This document shows positions 6,599 to 13,720 of a stretch of 15,121 bases of DNA, one piece after another. The notes under the pieces are model-generated. The model was not told the origin of the DNA. It did not search any database and saw only the letters and a list, made by a program, of their open reading frames with translations. Origin of the DNA: Bacillota bacterium (GTDB lineage: Bacteria > Bacillota > Clostridia > Christensenellales > SZUA-584); the NCBI GenBank assembly GCA_023415915.1, contig JAEZIZ010000120.1:1-15121 (forward strand), written 5' to 3'. A program made the position numbers and the translations under genes. Numbering within the stretch: the first letter of the stretch is position 1; every line of letters starts with the position of its first letter.

Positions 6599-7273
6599 AT
6601 GAAGAATATAACGGTGCTGTTCGGCAATTACGGCAGCGGCAAGACGGAGCTGGCGCTCAACATTGCGCTTAAGCTCAAACAAAAATACGGCGACGTGGCG
6701 CTTGTGGACTTTGACATAGTCAACCCGTACTTTCGTTCTTCGGAGCGCAAGGCCATGCTGGAAGAGAAGGGCATTCGGGTTATAGCCCCGGCTTTTGCTA
6801 ATACCGGCGTCGACATGCCGACCATTCCGCCCGACGTGTACGCGGCGTTTAAAGGCGGGCATACGGTATTCGACTGCGGAGGTGATCCCGTAGGGGCGAC
6901 GGCGCTGGGCGCTTTAAAAGAGCATTTTGACCGTGTCCGGGAAAACACCGAGGCGCTGTTTGTAGTAAACACAAAGCGTCCGTTTCAGGGGGACGCGGAG
7001 AGTATACTGGAGAGCCTTAAAAGGATAGAACACAGCGCAAGGCTGAAAGCGGACGGCATGATACTGAACGCTAACTTGGGGTATGAGACGACGGGCAAAG
7101 AGCTTTTGGAAGGGTATAGTATAATAAAAGAGCTCGAGAGAAAAGCGGGAATACCATTAAAAGCCGTCAGCGGTACGAAAGAATCGCTTGCAAGGTTTTT
7201 AAACGAGTGCCCGGATTACAGCGGCGAGACAGTAACGATAGATATTCTTATGAGGCCGGAATGGCTCGAATAG
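6599..7273 (+). CDS. P-loop ATPase of unknown role (SIMIBI/ParA-like fold)
   Basis: This 224-residue protein has a Walker A motif GNYGSGKTE (9-17) right after the first beta strand, the segment DFDIVNPYFRSSE (37-49), and a second hydrophobic strand ending in D92 (VFDCGGD, 90-96) that fits Walker B or switch II. VVNTKRPF (122-129) has the position of a strand ending in a base-contacting Asn. The layout is that of MinD/CobQ-type nucleotide-binding proteins. Related proteins occur widely in Clostridia as generic ATP-binding proteins; I know no function. The ATG has AAGGAG (6588-6593) 5 nt upstream. It ends in TAG, so TAG is a working stop codon in this genome. A repeat hairpin begins directly after the stop. 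Confidence 0.82.
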   Translation: MKNITVLFGNYGSGKTELALNIALKLKQKYGDVALVDFDIVNPYFRSSERKAMLEEKGIRVIAPAFANTGVDMPTIPPDVYAAFKGGHTVFDCGGDPVGATALGALKEHFDRVRENTEALFVVNTKRPFQGDAESILESLKRIEHSARLKADGMILNANLGYETTGKELLEGYSIIKELERKAGIPLKAVSGTKESLARFLNECPDYSGETVTIDILMRPEWLE

Positions 7274-7428
7274 CCCTCGAAAAACGCGAGGTTTTTAGGG
7301 GTGTGCATAACGGGGTCCCCAAAAAGCCGCAAGGCTTTTTGGGGTAGGCATATCGGGTTGACGGTATTATAATATTACATGGCTCTGGCGATAACGGGGC
7401 CCCCAGCAAGTCGTGAGACTTGATGGGG
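7274..7428 (+). repeat. Cluster of three 28-nt hairpins with GNRA-type loops
   Basis: Three 12+4+12-nt hairpins lie between the P-loop gene and the cysteine-synthase gene. Hairpin 1 (7274-7301) is imperfect, with loop GCGA. Hairpin 2 (7317-7344) is a perfect 12-bp stem, CCCCAAAAAGCC with GGCTTTTTGGGG, loop GCAA. Hairpin 3 (7401-7428) pairs 11 of 12 positions, loop GTGA. All loops fit GNRA and all stems end in C-rich/G-rich tips. Hairpins 2 and 3 are preceded, one base away, by the same ATAACGGGG (7307-7315, 7391-7399). The mid-stem sequences differ but remain paired, pointing to selection on structure. No T-run follows, so these are not ordinary terminators. Confidence 0.75.
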
Positions 7429-7464
7429 TGTATATAATGGGGTGTAAAAGAGGGGAAGGCTTAT

Positions 7465-8358
7465 ATGTATCTTAATAATAACATTCTTGACACTATCGGC
7501 AACACGCCGCTTGTGAGGATAAACAGGCTGTGTACGAAGAAGAATGTCGAGATATACGCAAAAACCGAAGGCACGAACCCGGGCGGCAGCATTAAGGACA
7601 GGATAGCTTTAAAGATGGTGGAGCAGGCGGAAGCCGAAGGTACTTTAAGGCCCGGCAAGACAATAATAGAGCCTACGTCGGGCAACACCGGCATAGCGCT
7701 GGCGATGATAGGCGCCGTTAAAGGGTACGACGTGGAGATAGTGATGAGCTCGGCAGTATCGACGGAACGCCAGAAGATGATAAAGGCTTTCGGCGGCAAG
7801 GTGATACTCACCGCGGCGGACGAGGGTACGGACGGAGCGATTCGCAAAGCGCGGCAGATGGTCAAAGAGAACCCGGATAAGTATTTCATGCCCGACCAGT
7901 TCACAAACAGGTATAACAAGATAGCGCATTATTCGACAACGGCGGAGGAGATAATACGCGACACGTTAGGCAGGGTGACGCATTTTGTGTCGGGGCTCGG
8001 CACGTCGGGCACGCTTATGGGCACGGCGAAGCGGCTCAAAGAGCTGAACCCCGAGATAAAGATAGTGGAGGCGCACCCGGTAAGAGGGCACTATATACAA
8101 GGGCTTAAAAACATGAGCGAGGCAATAGTGCCCGAGATATACGACCCCTCGCGCATAGACATCTCGATAATGGTAGACTCGGAGGAGGCTTTTGAGATGA
8201 CGCGGCGCATCGTGAGAGAGGAAGGCATATTCTGCGGCATGTCGTCGGGCGCGGCGATGCTTGCGGCGCTCAAAGTGGCGGACATGATAGACAAAGGGTT
8301 CATAGTCTGCATATTCCCCGACAGGGGCGAGAAATACCTGAGCACGCAGCTGTTTTAA
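7465..8358 (+). CDS. cysK: PLP-dependent cysteine synthase family enzyme (CysK/CysM)
   Basis: This 297-residue fold-type-II PLP enzyme should make cysteine from an activated serine and a sulfur donor. PLP would bind K44 in NPGGSIKDR; TSGNTG (71-76) is the substrate carboxylate loop; GLGTSGTLMG (177-186) is the phosphate-binding loop; and S260/S261 (MSSGAA) fits the residue contacting the PLP ring nitrogen. The GTSGT loop and the segment around GLKNM with VPEIYDP resemble CysM-type enzymes (including the mycobacterial O-phosphoserine enzyme) more than classical CysK, so the acceptor substrate is open. The symbol given is only the family default. The ATG has GGAAGG (7454-7459) 5 nt upstream. 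No cysE, sulfur-carrier gene, T-box or S-box is adjacent. Confidence 0.88.
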   Translation: MYLNNNILDTIGNTPLVRINRLCTKKNVEIYAKTEGTNPGGSIKDRIALKMVEQAEAEGTLRPGKTIIEPTSGNTGIALAMIGAVKGYDVEIVMSSAVSTERQKMIKAFGGKVILTAADEGTDGAIRKARQMVKENPDKYFMPDQFTNRYNKIAHYSTTAEEIIRDTLGRVTHFVSGLGTSGTLMGTAKRLKELNPEIKIVEAHPVRGHYIQGLKNMSEAIVPEIYDPSRIDISIMVDSEEAFEMTRRIVREEGIFCGMSSGAAMLAALKVADMIDKGFIVCIFPDRGEKYLSTQLF

Positions 8359-8391
8359 ATCGTTTTCCAGCAAGCGCAAATATAAACTAAG

Positions 8392-8414
8392 CGGGACGGC
8401 TTTATGCCGTCCCG
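8392..8414. terminator. Bidirectional terminator between convergent genes
   Basis: CGGGACGGC (8392-8400) and GCCGTCCCG (8406-8414) form a perfect 9-bp stem with a TTTAT loop. It lies between the convergent cysteine-synthase and LCP genes. T-richness is modest on both sides (TGCTTT on the plus strand; TTAGTTTATATTT on the minus). Confidence 0.7.
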
Positions 8415-8454
8415 TGCTTTACGCGGTCATTATGTTGCCGGCGGCAGAAAACTT

Positions 8455-8718
8455 TTATTGGGTATCCGCGACCGGCTCTTCAGCCGGTTCTTCAGGGGAC
8501 GGCCCGGACGGTTCTTCAGACGGCGTTTCAGCCGGTTCGGGGGAAGGAGCATTCGGTTCACTCGACGCGGGCGGCGGGCTGTGCGGCAGGCTTTTTACGT
8601 AACGGGAAAGCTCGCCGTACAAATCCGTTAAATCGTCAGCCGTGCGCTCCATCTCGCTAATGCCGCCGTTCTTCAGCGCTTTTTTGGCTCTCGCTATTGC
8701 AGCTTCAACCGCGTCGCG
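8455..8718 (-). other. In-frame C-terminal extension of the LCP gene beyond a TAG codon
   Basis: Directly after the TAG (8719-8721) the same minus-strand frame stays open for 87 codons to a TAA at 8455-8457. It begins RDAVEAAIARAKKALKNGG and continues the helical, charged character of the upstream tail. It then becomes a Pro/Glu/Ser-rich tail (SPEPAETPSEEP, EEPAEEPVADTQ), the kind often found at the wall-exposed end of LCP proteins. No ribosome binding site was recognised before the internal ATG at 8652. The segment is best read as the former or conditional C-terminus of the LCP protein, made only if TAG is suppressed. Confidence 0.7.
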
Positions 8719-9942
8719 CTACGCGCCGGTAAGATCAGCTTTATGTTTTGAGGCAAATGAGCTTAGCGTATCAACGGCGCTTTTAAGCGCGCGCCTCGCG
8801 TTTTCGTTCTTTACATATTCAAGGCTGTACGACCAGTCTATTACCGGCTCGACGCCGAATATTTCTCGTATTATCTTCTGCGTATACCTATGGTCGAGCA
8901 CGTAATACCTGTGGTCGTTCGCCGTAGTATATTCGCCTTTCAGCGTATACCGGCTGCATTCCGTATCAATGTCAAGATCGAGCGCGAACAGTGTGAGCGC
9001 TGTTATCTGCTCGAAGTTGAGGTTGGTATATACGCCCGACTTAACCTTGTTGTATATGTCGGGTATGCTGGATAAGCGCATCGAGTTTTTCAGCTGCGAA
9101 AACACGCTGAGCAGCAGACGCTGCTGGCGGTCTATGCGGTCGATGTCCGTACCCGACGTTATGCCTTTGCGCGCGCGGCAGTAGTCGAGCACCGCCTGGC
9201 CGTCGAGCTTCTGATAGCCTTTACTTAGATGCCTTCCTCCGATATCTATATCGTAATCGACGTCGTACCACACGCCGCCTATCTCGTTGACGATATCCTT
9301 TACCGCCTGCATCTCAACAGCGACATAGTGGCTTATTGGCACGCCGCCCAGCGTATTGCTTACGGTCTCCATCATGCACTCGAAGCCGCGGCCTTCCTTG
9401 CCGCCCGCGGACATGAAAGCGCCGTTTATCTTCCAGTTGTTATTGGTGAACGCTATGTCGGCGTAGCTATCGCGAGGCACGGATATGAGGTCCGCCCGGC
9501 CCGCGGCGAAGTTTACGGATATGAGCAGCATAGTGTCCGTGCGAAAGTCCGTCCTGCCCTCGCGCTCGATGGAGTAGTCAATGCCCGCGAAAAGTATGTT
9601 TACCCTGTCTTTCATGAACTCCATGTCCGCCTGCGCTTTAAGCCGCTCTTCGGGTGAGAGCGTGCGCGAAGGGGAAGGCGAGGAGGGCTCGGCTGCTATC
9701 TGCGCCGCGGGAACCGCGGAAGGTGGTTTTGGCGTCGGGTCGGGGAACGCCGCGCGCGGGTTTATCACCGTTACATATATAAAGCTGCCCGCGAGTATGA
9801 GCGCTGTAAACGCCGCGCAAATGAGGCAGTATTTTATTATCTTGACCGCGGTTACAGGCTTATGGAACAGCCTCTTTTCGGGCTGCTTCTTTTCGCGGGG
9901 CTTAAATAAAAACTTTTTTGGTTTGTCTCCGTCTTGTTTCAT
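8719..9942 (-). CDS. LytR-CpsA-Psr (LCP) family cell-wall polymer ligase, interrupted by an in-frame TAG
   Basis: LCP proteins transfer polymers such as teichoic acids or capsule from lipid carriers to peptidoglycan outside the cell. This 407-residue product has a basic cytoplasmic N-terminus, one membrane segment (about 36-59), a Pro/Ser-rich linker (65-95) and the LCP domain (about 113-290). Conserved residues are present: RTDTM (134-138, D136), SVPRDSY (154-160), YCRARKG (254-260) and TDIDRIDRQQR (265-275). The LCP core is complete, so the product may work, but the frame continues for 87 codons past the TAG at 8719-8721. This implies a nonsense mutation, a sequencing error or readthrough. 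The ATG at 9942 is bounded by an in-frame TAA shortly upstream; its ribosome binding site is weak (GGTAAAG). Confidence 0.9.
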   Translation of the reverse strand: MKQDGDKPKKFLFKPREKKQPEKRLFHKPVTAVKIIKYCLICAAFTALILAGSFIYVTVINPRAAFPDPTPKPPSAVPAAQIAAEPSSPSPSRTLSPEERLKAQADMEFMKDRVNILFAGIDYSIEREGRTDFRTDTMLLISVNFAAGRADLISVPRDSYADIAFTNNNWKINGAFMSAGGKEGRGFECMMETVSNTLGGVPISHYVAVEMQAVKDIVNEIGGVWYDVDYDIDIGGRHLSKGYQKLDGQAVLDYCRARKGITSGTDIDRIDRQQRLLLSVFSQLKNSMRLSSIPDIYNKVKSGVYTNLNFEQITALTLFALDLDIDTECSRYTLKGEYTTANDHRYYVLDHRYTQKIIREIFGVEPVIDWSYSLEYVKNENARRALKSAVDTLSSFASKHKADLTGA

Positions 9943-9988
9943 TTTATCTTTACCGCCGAACGCTCGTTATCTTTAAATCAACATTCAG

Positions 9989-10017
9989 ATTATATGCTTG
10001 CTCATCGTGCATAAGAA
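9989..10017 (-). promoter_or_regulatory. Candidate promoter of the LCP gene
   Basis: TATAAT (9989-9994, minus strand) lies about 46 bp upstream of the LCP ATG. The hexamer 17 bp further up is TTCTTA (10012-10017), a weak -35 match. The terminator at 10111-10143 separates it from the NlpC gene, which supports independent transcription. Confidence 0.4.
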
Positions 10018-10110
10018 TAATTCTGGCTGCTTTTACGGGCGAATATACGGCGCTTTGCGAAAAGATAAAAATTGTAATGCAATTGAAGCATGAAGGGAAT
10101 TGATACCGAT

Positions 10111-10143
10111 AAAAAAGACGCCTCAGTGAATGAAGCGTCTTTT
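10111..10143 (-). terminator. Rho-independent terminator of the NlpC/P60 gene
   Basis: On the minus strand, AAAAGACGC (10135-10143) pairs with GCGTCTTTT (10113-10121) to give a 9-bp stem with a 13-nt loop, ending in a T-run. It starts 28 bp after the NlpC stop codon. Confidence 0.8.
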
Positions 10144-10170
10144 CTTACGTATTGGTGATAGTTACTTAGG

Positions 10171-11109
10171 CTATGCTACCCTGCGGGCGAACATGTATAC
10201 GCCGAGCCAGTACGAGGTAAAGCTGCTTACCATTACTTTGCCCTGCCCGGATGAAGCGTGAACGAACTGTCCGTTTCCTATATATATGCCCATATGGCTT
10301 ATATATGACGACGCATCCGAACGGAAGAACACGAGGTCTCCCTTCTTAAGCGAAGACGTTCCGGTTACCTTTGTCCACGCGGAGTTTTCGCTGTATGCTG
10401 CTGCGGACAGTCTTGACACGCCAAAGCCTGCGTTTTTCATCGCGTAGTATGCAAGCCCCGAACAGTCGTAGCTCGACGGCCCGTTGCCGCCCAGAACGTA
10501 CGGTTTGCCAACCTGCGAGAGCGCTATGTCCGCTATGCTTGCCGCCTGCGACGCCGAAGAAGCGCTTTGCTTTTTAACCACGCTGTCTGAAAACAGCTTC
10601 GCTCTCGTGACAGGGCCAGCAATGCCGTCCGCGTAAAGTCCGTTCGCGCGCTGGAACTCAGCGACCGCGGACTTTGTGATAGCGCCGTAATAGCCTGTCA
10701 CATTGTCGCTCGTGGTGTAACCCAAATCTCTGAGCCTTGCCTGAAGCGTCGATACTGCTTCGCCGCGGCTTCCTATGTTAAGCAGCAGTGTCTTTGCGGT
10801 TGACGAATAGAGCTTTGCGTTTGTCGCCGGGCCGACTACGCCGTCCGCACCGAGGCCGTTGTTGCTCTGAAAGCGTATAACGGCAATTTTCGTTACCTCT
10901 CCGAAATATCCGGTCGCGCTTGGATAATCCATATATCCGAGCTTTAATAGCCGTTCCTGCAGCGCCGTGACTTCGCTTCCCCTGCTGCCCAATTTAAGTA
11001 AAGAGCCTGCCGCAAACGCCGTAGGCGCCATCATAACGAAAATAAAAACCATGCAGATGACAAAGGATACGCACATCAGCGCCTTATTCTTTTTAATCGC
11101 ACGTTTCAT
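10171..11109 (-). CDS. Secreted NlpC/P60 endopeptidase with two peptidoglycan-binding domains
   Basis: This 312-residue exported wall hydrolase probably cleaves peptide stems in peptidoglycan. A basic N-terminus and hydrophobic segment (about 10-33, ending AFAA) form a signal peptide. Two peptidoglycan-binding type-1 domains follow (about 40-101 and 112-173), each with the family's YFG/YYG and NGLxADG motifs. After a Ser/Ala-rich linker comes the NlpC/P60 domain (about 190-312), with catalytic C216 (YDCSGL), H272 (SHMGIYIG) and H284 (FVHAS). The ATG has a strong AAAGGGGGG ribosome binding site about 7 nt upstream. A terminator follows, so it is probably monocistronic. With the LCP gene beside it and the SH3 protein in region 1, it belongs to envelope maintenance. 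No c-di-AMP riboswitch is recognisable upstream. Confidence 0.95.
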   Translation of the reverse strand: MKRAIKKNKALMCVSFVICMVFIFVMMAPTAFAAGSLLKLGSRGSEVTALQERLLKLGYMDYPSATGYFGEVTKIAVIRFQSNNGLGADGVVGPATNAKLYSSTAKTLLLNIGSRGEAVSTLQARLRDLGYTTSDNVTGYYGAITKSAVAEFQRANGLYADGIAGPVTRAKLFSDSVVKKQSASSASQAASIADIALSQVGKPYVLGGNGPSSYDCSGLAYYAMKNAGFGVSRLSAAAYSENSAWTKVTGTSSLKKGDLVFFRSDASSYISHMGIYIGNGQFVHASSGQGKVMVSSFTSYWLGVYMFARRVA

Positions 11110-11139
11110 TGTGTTGCCCCCCTTTATTGTGATGGGTCA

Positions 11140-11169
11140 ATTATAACTTTTAAAGGCTGCAAGGCACAA
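11140..11169 (-). promoter_or_regulatory. Candidate promoter of the NlpC/P60 gene
   Basis: TTGTGC (11164-11169) and a perfect TATAAT (11140-11145) are separated by 18 bp on the minus strand, leaving a leader of roughly 25-30 nt before the ATG. The same TTGTGC -35 hexamer is proposed for the SH3 protein promoter at 1189-1217. Confidence 0.45.
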
Positions 11170-11380
11170 AACGCGCTATTATGCGCTAACTGAGTTTAAA
11201 TGTTTATAGTATCATTTATTACAGGTATATTAAGAAATGATTACATTTTAAGGTGTATGCTTCGTTATACTCGAAAACCTCGTTTAATAAATGGCAGCGT
11301 CGGAAAACTGTTTAAGTTGATAACAAAAACATGAAGCCGACATTGGCTGCGTTTACTTTAAGCGTACAATATAAAGGCTA

Positions 11381-11403
11381 AAAGCGCCTTTTTGGCAAGC
11401 TTT
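11381..11403 (-). terminator. Weak terminator after the P-II gene
   Basis: On the minus strand, AAAGC then GCC (with a TT bulge) pairs with GGC-GCTTT around an AAAAA loop, followed by only a short T-run. An overlapping alternative stem, AAAGGC/GCCTTT, is possible. It starts 6 bp after the P-II stop. Confidence 0.4.
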
Positions 11404-11409
11404 AACGCG

Positions 11410-12105
11410 TTACTCCGCTTTGGATTCCGTACTGCGCCTTAAACCGTAAGCCTTTGAAACGTCCTGTATATACATTATGCCGTTGCCCGGCTTGTCTAGC
11501 TGAAGCGCATCGTATACGGCGGAAGCTATAGCCTGCGTTTTGTCTGTTTCGGATATTATCAGCACGATTTCCTTTTCCGGCTCGATTTCCATAGAAAACA
11601 GCTTGCTGGTCTCATGAATGCCGGAACCCCTTGCGTTTATAATGGTTCCGCCCGTTGAGCCCGCGCCGGTTGCCGCGTCGATTACGGCCTCCGCGTTTCC
11701 TTTTTCGACAATAACATATATGGCGTTATACATTACGGTATCCGCACCTCTGCTTTCATTATTGATGTTTTCATCCGCCCGGCAGGTTGTACTTCCAAGA
11801 ACGCCTGTAACCGGGGTGCAAAAAGCAATGCCATGATGAGGCTTGCTGAAGTTGTACTTGTTATCGAGTGATTCAGCAAGGCCAAACGCGGCCGACCTGC
11901 CGGCAACGATAAATACGATTTCCTTTTGCTCTTCATACAGCTCAAGAAACTTAAGTATGCTGCTTTTTACCGTTCCTTTTCCCAGCATTATGGTTCCGCC
12001 GTATATGCCGCTCTTTTTCGCCGCATGCAGCATCTTCGTTCCCATTCCATTGTTGACTATTATAGTCAGGAGTTCAAAACCACCGCTAGTCGGGCAACTT
12101 TCCAA
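11410..12105 (-). CDS. Tandem-duplicated P-II-like signalling protein, partner of the DUF1538 membrane protein
   Basis: This 231-residue protein has two P-II-like modules (about 9-104 and 126-221) joined by a polar linker. Both halves open with a beta strand, helix and GG-TI turn (GIYGGTIMLGKGT, 33-45; GSTGGTIINARGSG, 149-162) and end in a strand plus short tail (HHGIAFCTPVTGV; GNGIMYIQDVSKA). The second half keeps the GGTIxxARGSG signature of P-II relatives. The classical uridylylated T-loop tyrosine is not apparent, so control is probably by ligand binding. The start is a TTG at 12105 with an excellent AAGGAGGG (12113-12120) 7 nt upstream. It overlaps the end of the DUF1538 gene by 20 bp, so translation is coupled. 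I infer that it gates or senses for that protein; the ligand is unknown. Confidence 0.88.
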   Translation of the reverse strand: MESCPTSGGFELLTIIVNNGMGTKMLHAAKKSGIYGGTIMLGKGTVKSSILKFLELYEEQKEIVFIVAGRSAAFGLAESLDNKYNFSKPHHGIAFCTPVTGVLGSTTCRADENINNESRGADTVMYNAIYVIVEKGNAEAVIDAATGAGSTGGTIINARGSGIHETSKLFSMEIEPEKEIVLIISETDKTQAIASAVYDALQLDKPGNGIMYIQDVSKAYGLRRSTESKAE

Positions 12106-13582
12106 CTTCGAGCCCTCCTTTTTTAGATTTTATTTTATAGATAATACCGAGGGTTTGTAAAGCGATAAGCGGCATTAAAGCTACTGCGGCTATCATGCCG
12201 AACCCGTCGACCAGCACATCCGCCGTTTCGATCGCTTCAGCGGCGCCTTGTGTAAAGGCGAGTATAAAAGTGGCGGTCATAGGACCCGACGCAACCCCTC
12301 CCGAGTCAAAAGCAATGCCTACGAACAGCTTAGGCGCAATATAAGACATCGCTATAGAAATTATATACCCGGGCAGAAGGTAATGCCACAGCTGCAATTC
12401 CGGCACGAGTATCCTTACAGTGGACAAAGCCACGGCAATGCCTATGCCAATGGAAAGCGCAATCAAAACCGCTCTGCGTTTGATATATCCGCTCGTAACA
12501 TTTTCGATGCTCTTTGTCAGCACATACACCGCCGGTTCCGCGAGTATCGTTGTAAACCCAAGCGCGAATCCGGTTGCGATTATTATGAACTTATTTTCGA
12601 GCATCGCCAGTTTATAGCCTATTATCCTTCCGGCGTCCATAAAACCGGCGTTAACGCCTGTTAGGAACAGCGCGAGGCCAATAAGAGTATATAAGAAGCC
12701 CAATATCATTCTTCTTAACGTTCTTCTTGATAACTTGAGTTTCTTTTGAAATAACATTAATATCGCAAACAACGGCAGTAATGCAAAAAAGGATTCCAGA
12801 GCGATACCGGGCAGCTTTGAAAAGTACTGGCCGAAAATCGATTGGGAGGTTGAGGACTCCATTTCAAGGCTTGCCGTTATCCGGTCGGAGCCGGATATTA
12901 TGCTCATTACCATTACCGCGATAATCGCTCCTATGGAAGCTATAGCTACGAGGCCGAAACTGTCCTTTTCGGAAGCCTTGCTGTCCTTTTTCAGCTTCGA
13001 TACGCCGATGGCGATCGCGAGAATAAACGGTACCGTTAACGCTCCTGTCGTTGCGCCTGACGCGTCAAATGATATGGCTATGAACTCGTTCGTCGTGAAT
13101 AATGAAAGTATCAGTATTATTCCATAGAATATTGTAAGCACTATATATAAAGGTATGTTTTTAACTATTCTTATCAGCCCGACGGAAAGCATGGCTCCGA
13201 CGCCCAGCGATACGATAACTACTATGGAGGTTTTGGATATCATGCCGGAAGTAACGCTGTTTACCTGGTCGGCGAGTATGTGCAGGTCAGGCTCGGCTAC
13301 GGATACAATAAACGCAAGAAAGAAACCGGCGCACGTAATAATCCATAGTTTGTTGGTTTTAATAAGTGAAGCGCCTATCTCATTCCCCATGGGCGTTATA
13401 CCGAGATCCACGCCAAACAGGAAAATCGACAATCCCAGTATGACTGAAACAGCTCCCACTAAAAAGCGAAGTATATAAGGCGTTTCAAGAGGCGCTAAAG
13501 TGAACCCCAGTATAAGAACAACTACGGTAATCGGCAATACAGCGAACAAGACCTCTTTAAGTTTGTGCGTAAGAATGTTCAA
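12086..13582 (-). CDS. DUF1538 family polytopic membrane protein (two DUF1538 domains)
   Basis: This 498-residue, highly hydrophobic protein is built from two copies of the DUF1538 domain (about 9-195 and 258-445). Paired motifs show the duplication: FGVDLGITPMGNEIG and TGVNAGFMDAGRIIG; VAEPDLHILADQVNSVTSG and LAEPAVYVLTKSIENVTSG; SFDASGATTGALTVPFILA and AFDSGGVASGPMTATFILA. Tandem duplicated halves with conserved acidic and small residues inside membrane segments are typical of transporters, but no substrate is known. The start is a TTG at 13582, with GGAGGT (13593-13598) 10 nt upstream. It is followed by a P-II-like gene overlapping by 20 bp; I recall this gene pairing from other Firmicutes. 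It ends in TAG. Confidence 0.9.
   Translation of the reverse strand: MNILTHKLKEVLFAVLPITVVVLILGFTLAPLETPYILRFLVGAVSVILGLSIFLFGVDLGITPMGNEIGASLIKTNKLWIITCAGFFLAFIVSVAEPDLHILADQVNSVTSGMISKTSIVVIVSLGVGAMLSVGLIRIVKNIPLYIVLTIFYGIILILSLFTTNEFIAISFDASGATTGALTVPFILAIAIGVSKLKKDSKASEKDSFGLVAIASIGAIIAVMVMSIISGSDRITASLEMESSTSQSIFGQYFSKLPGIALESFFALLPLFAILMLFQKKLKLSRRTLRRMILGFLYTLIGLALFLTGVNAGFMDAGRIIGYKLAMLENKFIIIATGFALGFTTILAEPAVYVLTKSIENVTSGYIKRRAVLIALSIGIGIAVALSTVRILVPELQLWHYLLPGYIISIAMSYIAPKLFVGIAFDSGGVASGPMTATFILAFTQGAAEAIETADVLVDGFGMIAAVALMPLIALQTLGIIYKIKSKKGGLEVGKLPD
12113..12120 (-). promoter_or_regulatory. Strong ribosome binding site fixing the TTG start of the P-II gene
   Basis: AAGGAGGG on the minus strand, inside the last codons of the DUF1538 gene, sits 7 nt before the TTG at 12105. 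No ATG or GTG with comparable spacing is available, so this site decides the start. Confidence 0.8.
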
Positions 13583-13622
13583 ATAGCGGCTTACCTCCGT
13601 TTAAATTGCGTGCTGTTTAATA

Positions 13623-13651
13623 ATTATAGCATAGAAAGCTGCTGATATGAA
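13623..13651 (-). promoter_or_regulatory. Extended -10 promoter of the DUF1538/P-II operon, overlapping a PerR-box-like sequence
   Basis: TTCATA (13646-13651) and TATAAT (13623-13628) are 17 bp apart on the minus strand, and TGC before the -10 makes an extended -10. The 15-mer CTATAATTATTAAAC (13615-13629) over the -10 matches the Bacillus PerR box at about 12 of 15 positions. AT-rich promoter DNA can do this by chance, so the operator call is weak while the promoter call is fair. Confidence 0.55.
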
Positions 13652-13720
13652 TAAAAAGCTGCGCGAATGAAATTATTTGCAGCAAAAAAGCCGTGCTCTT
13701 AAAATACGCACATAGCAAGA

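Larger units (their letters stand above)
11110..11409 (-). other. 300-bp intergenic region between the NlpC and P-II genes
   Basis: This AT-rich spacer holds the NlpC ribosome binding site and candidate promoter (11140-11169) at one end and a weak terminator for the P-II gene (11381-11403) at the other. GCGC-TATTAT-GCGC (11173-11186) is a short inverted repeat just upstream of the promoter. I found no convincing ORF, tRNA or recognised riboswitch in the remainder. Confidence 0.6.

Noticed and set aside
6179..6862. A 227-codon minus-strand open frame spanning two plus-strand genes and the repeat spacer
   Set aside because: It runs across the ends of two good genes and an intergenic repeat, with no family resemblance or ribosome binding site.
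7358..7373. TTGACG followed by TATAAT as a promoter for the cysteine-synthase gene
   Set aside because: The spacing is only 4 bp, so the two hexamers cannot act as one promoter.
7274..7428. A CRISPR array in the hairpin cluster
   Set aside because: The units are irregularly spaced, differ in sequence and have no constant repeat and spacer sizes.
8455..9942. Genome-wide recoding of TAG as a sense codon
   Set aside because: At least two other genes in the window (6599-7273 and 12086-13582) end in TAG at sensible protein ends.
11110..11409. A c-di-AMP (ydaO-type) riboswitch before the NlpC/P60 gene
   Set aside because: Such riboswitches often precede wall hydrolases and cdaA is in the window, but the leader is AT-rich, the candidate promoter leaves only about 25-30 nt of leader, and the conserved GC-rich core motifs are absent.
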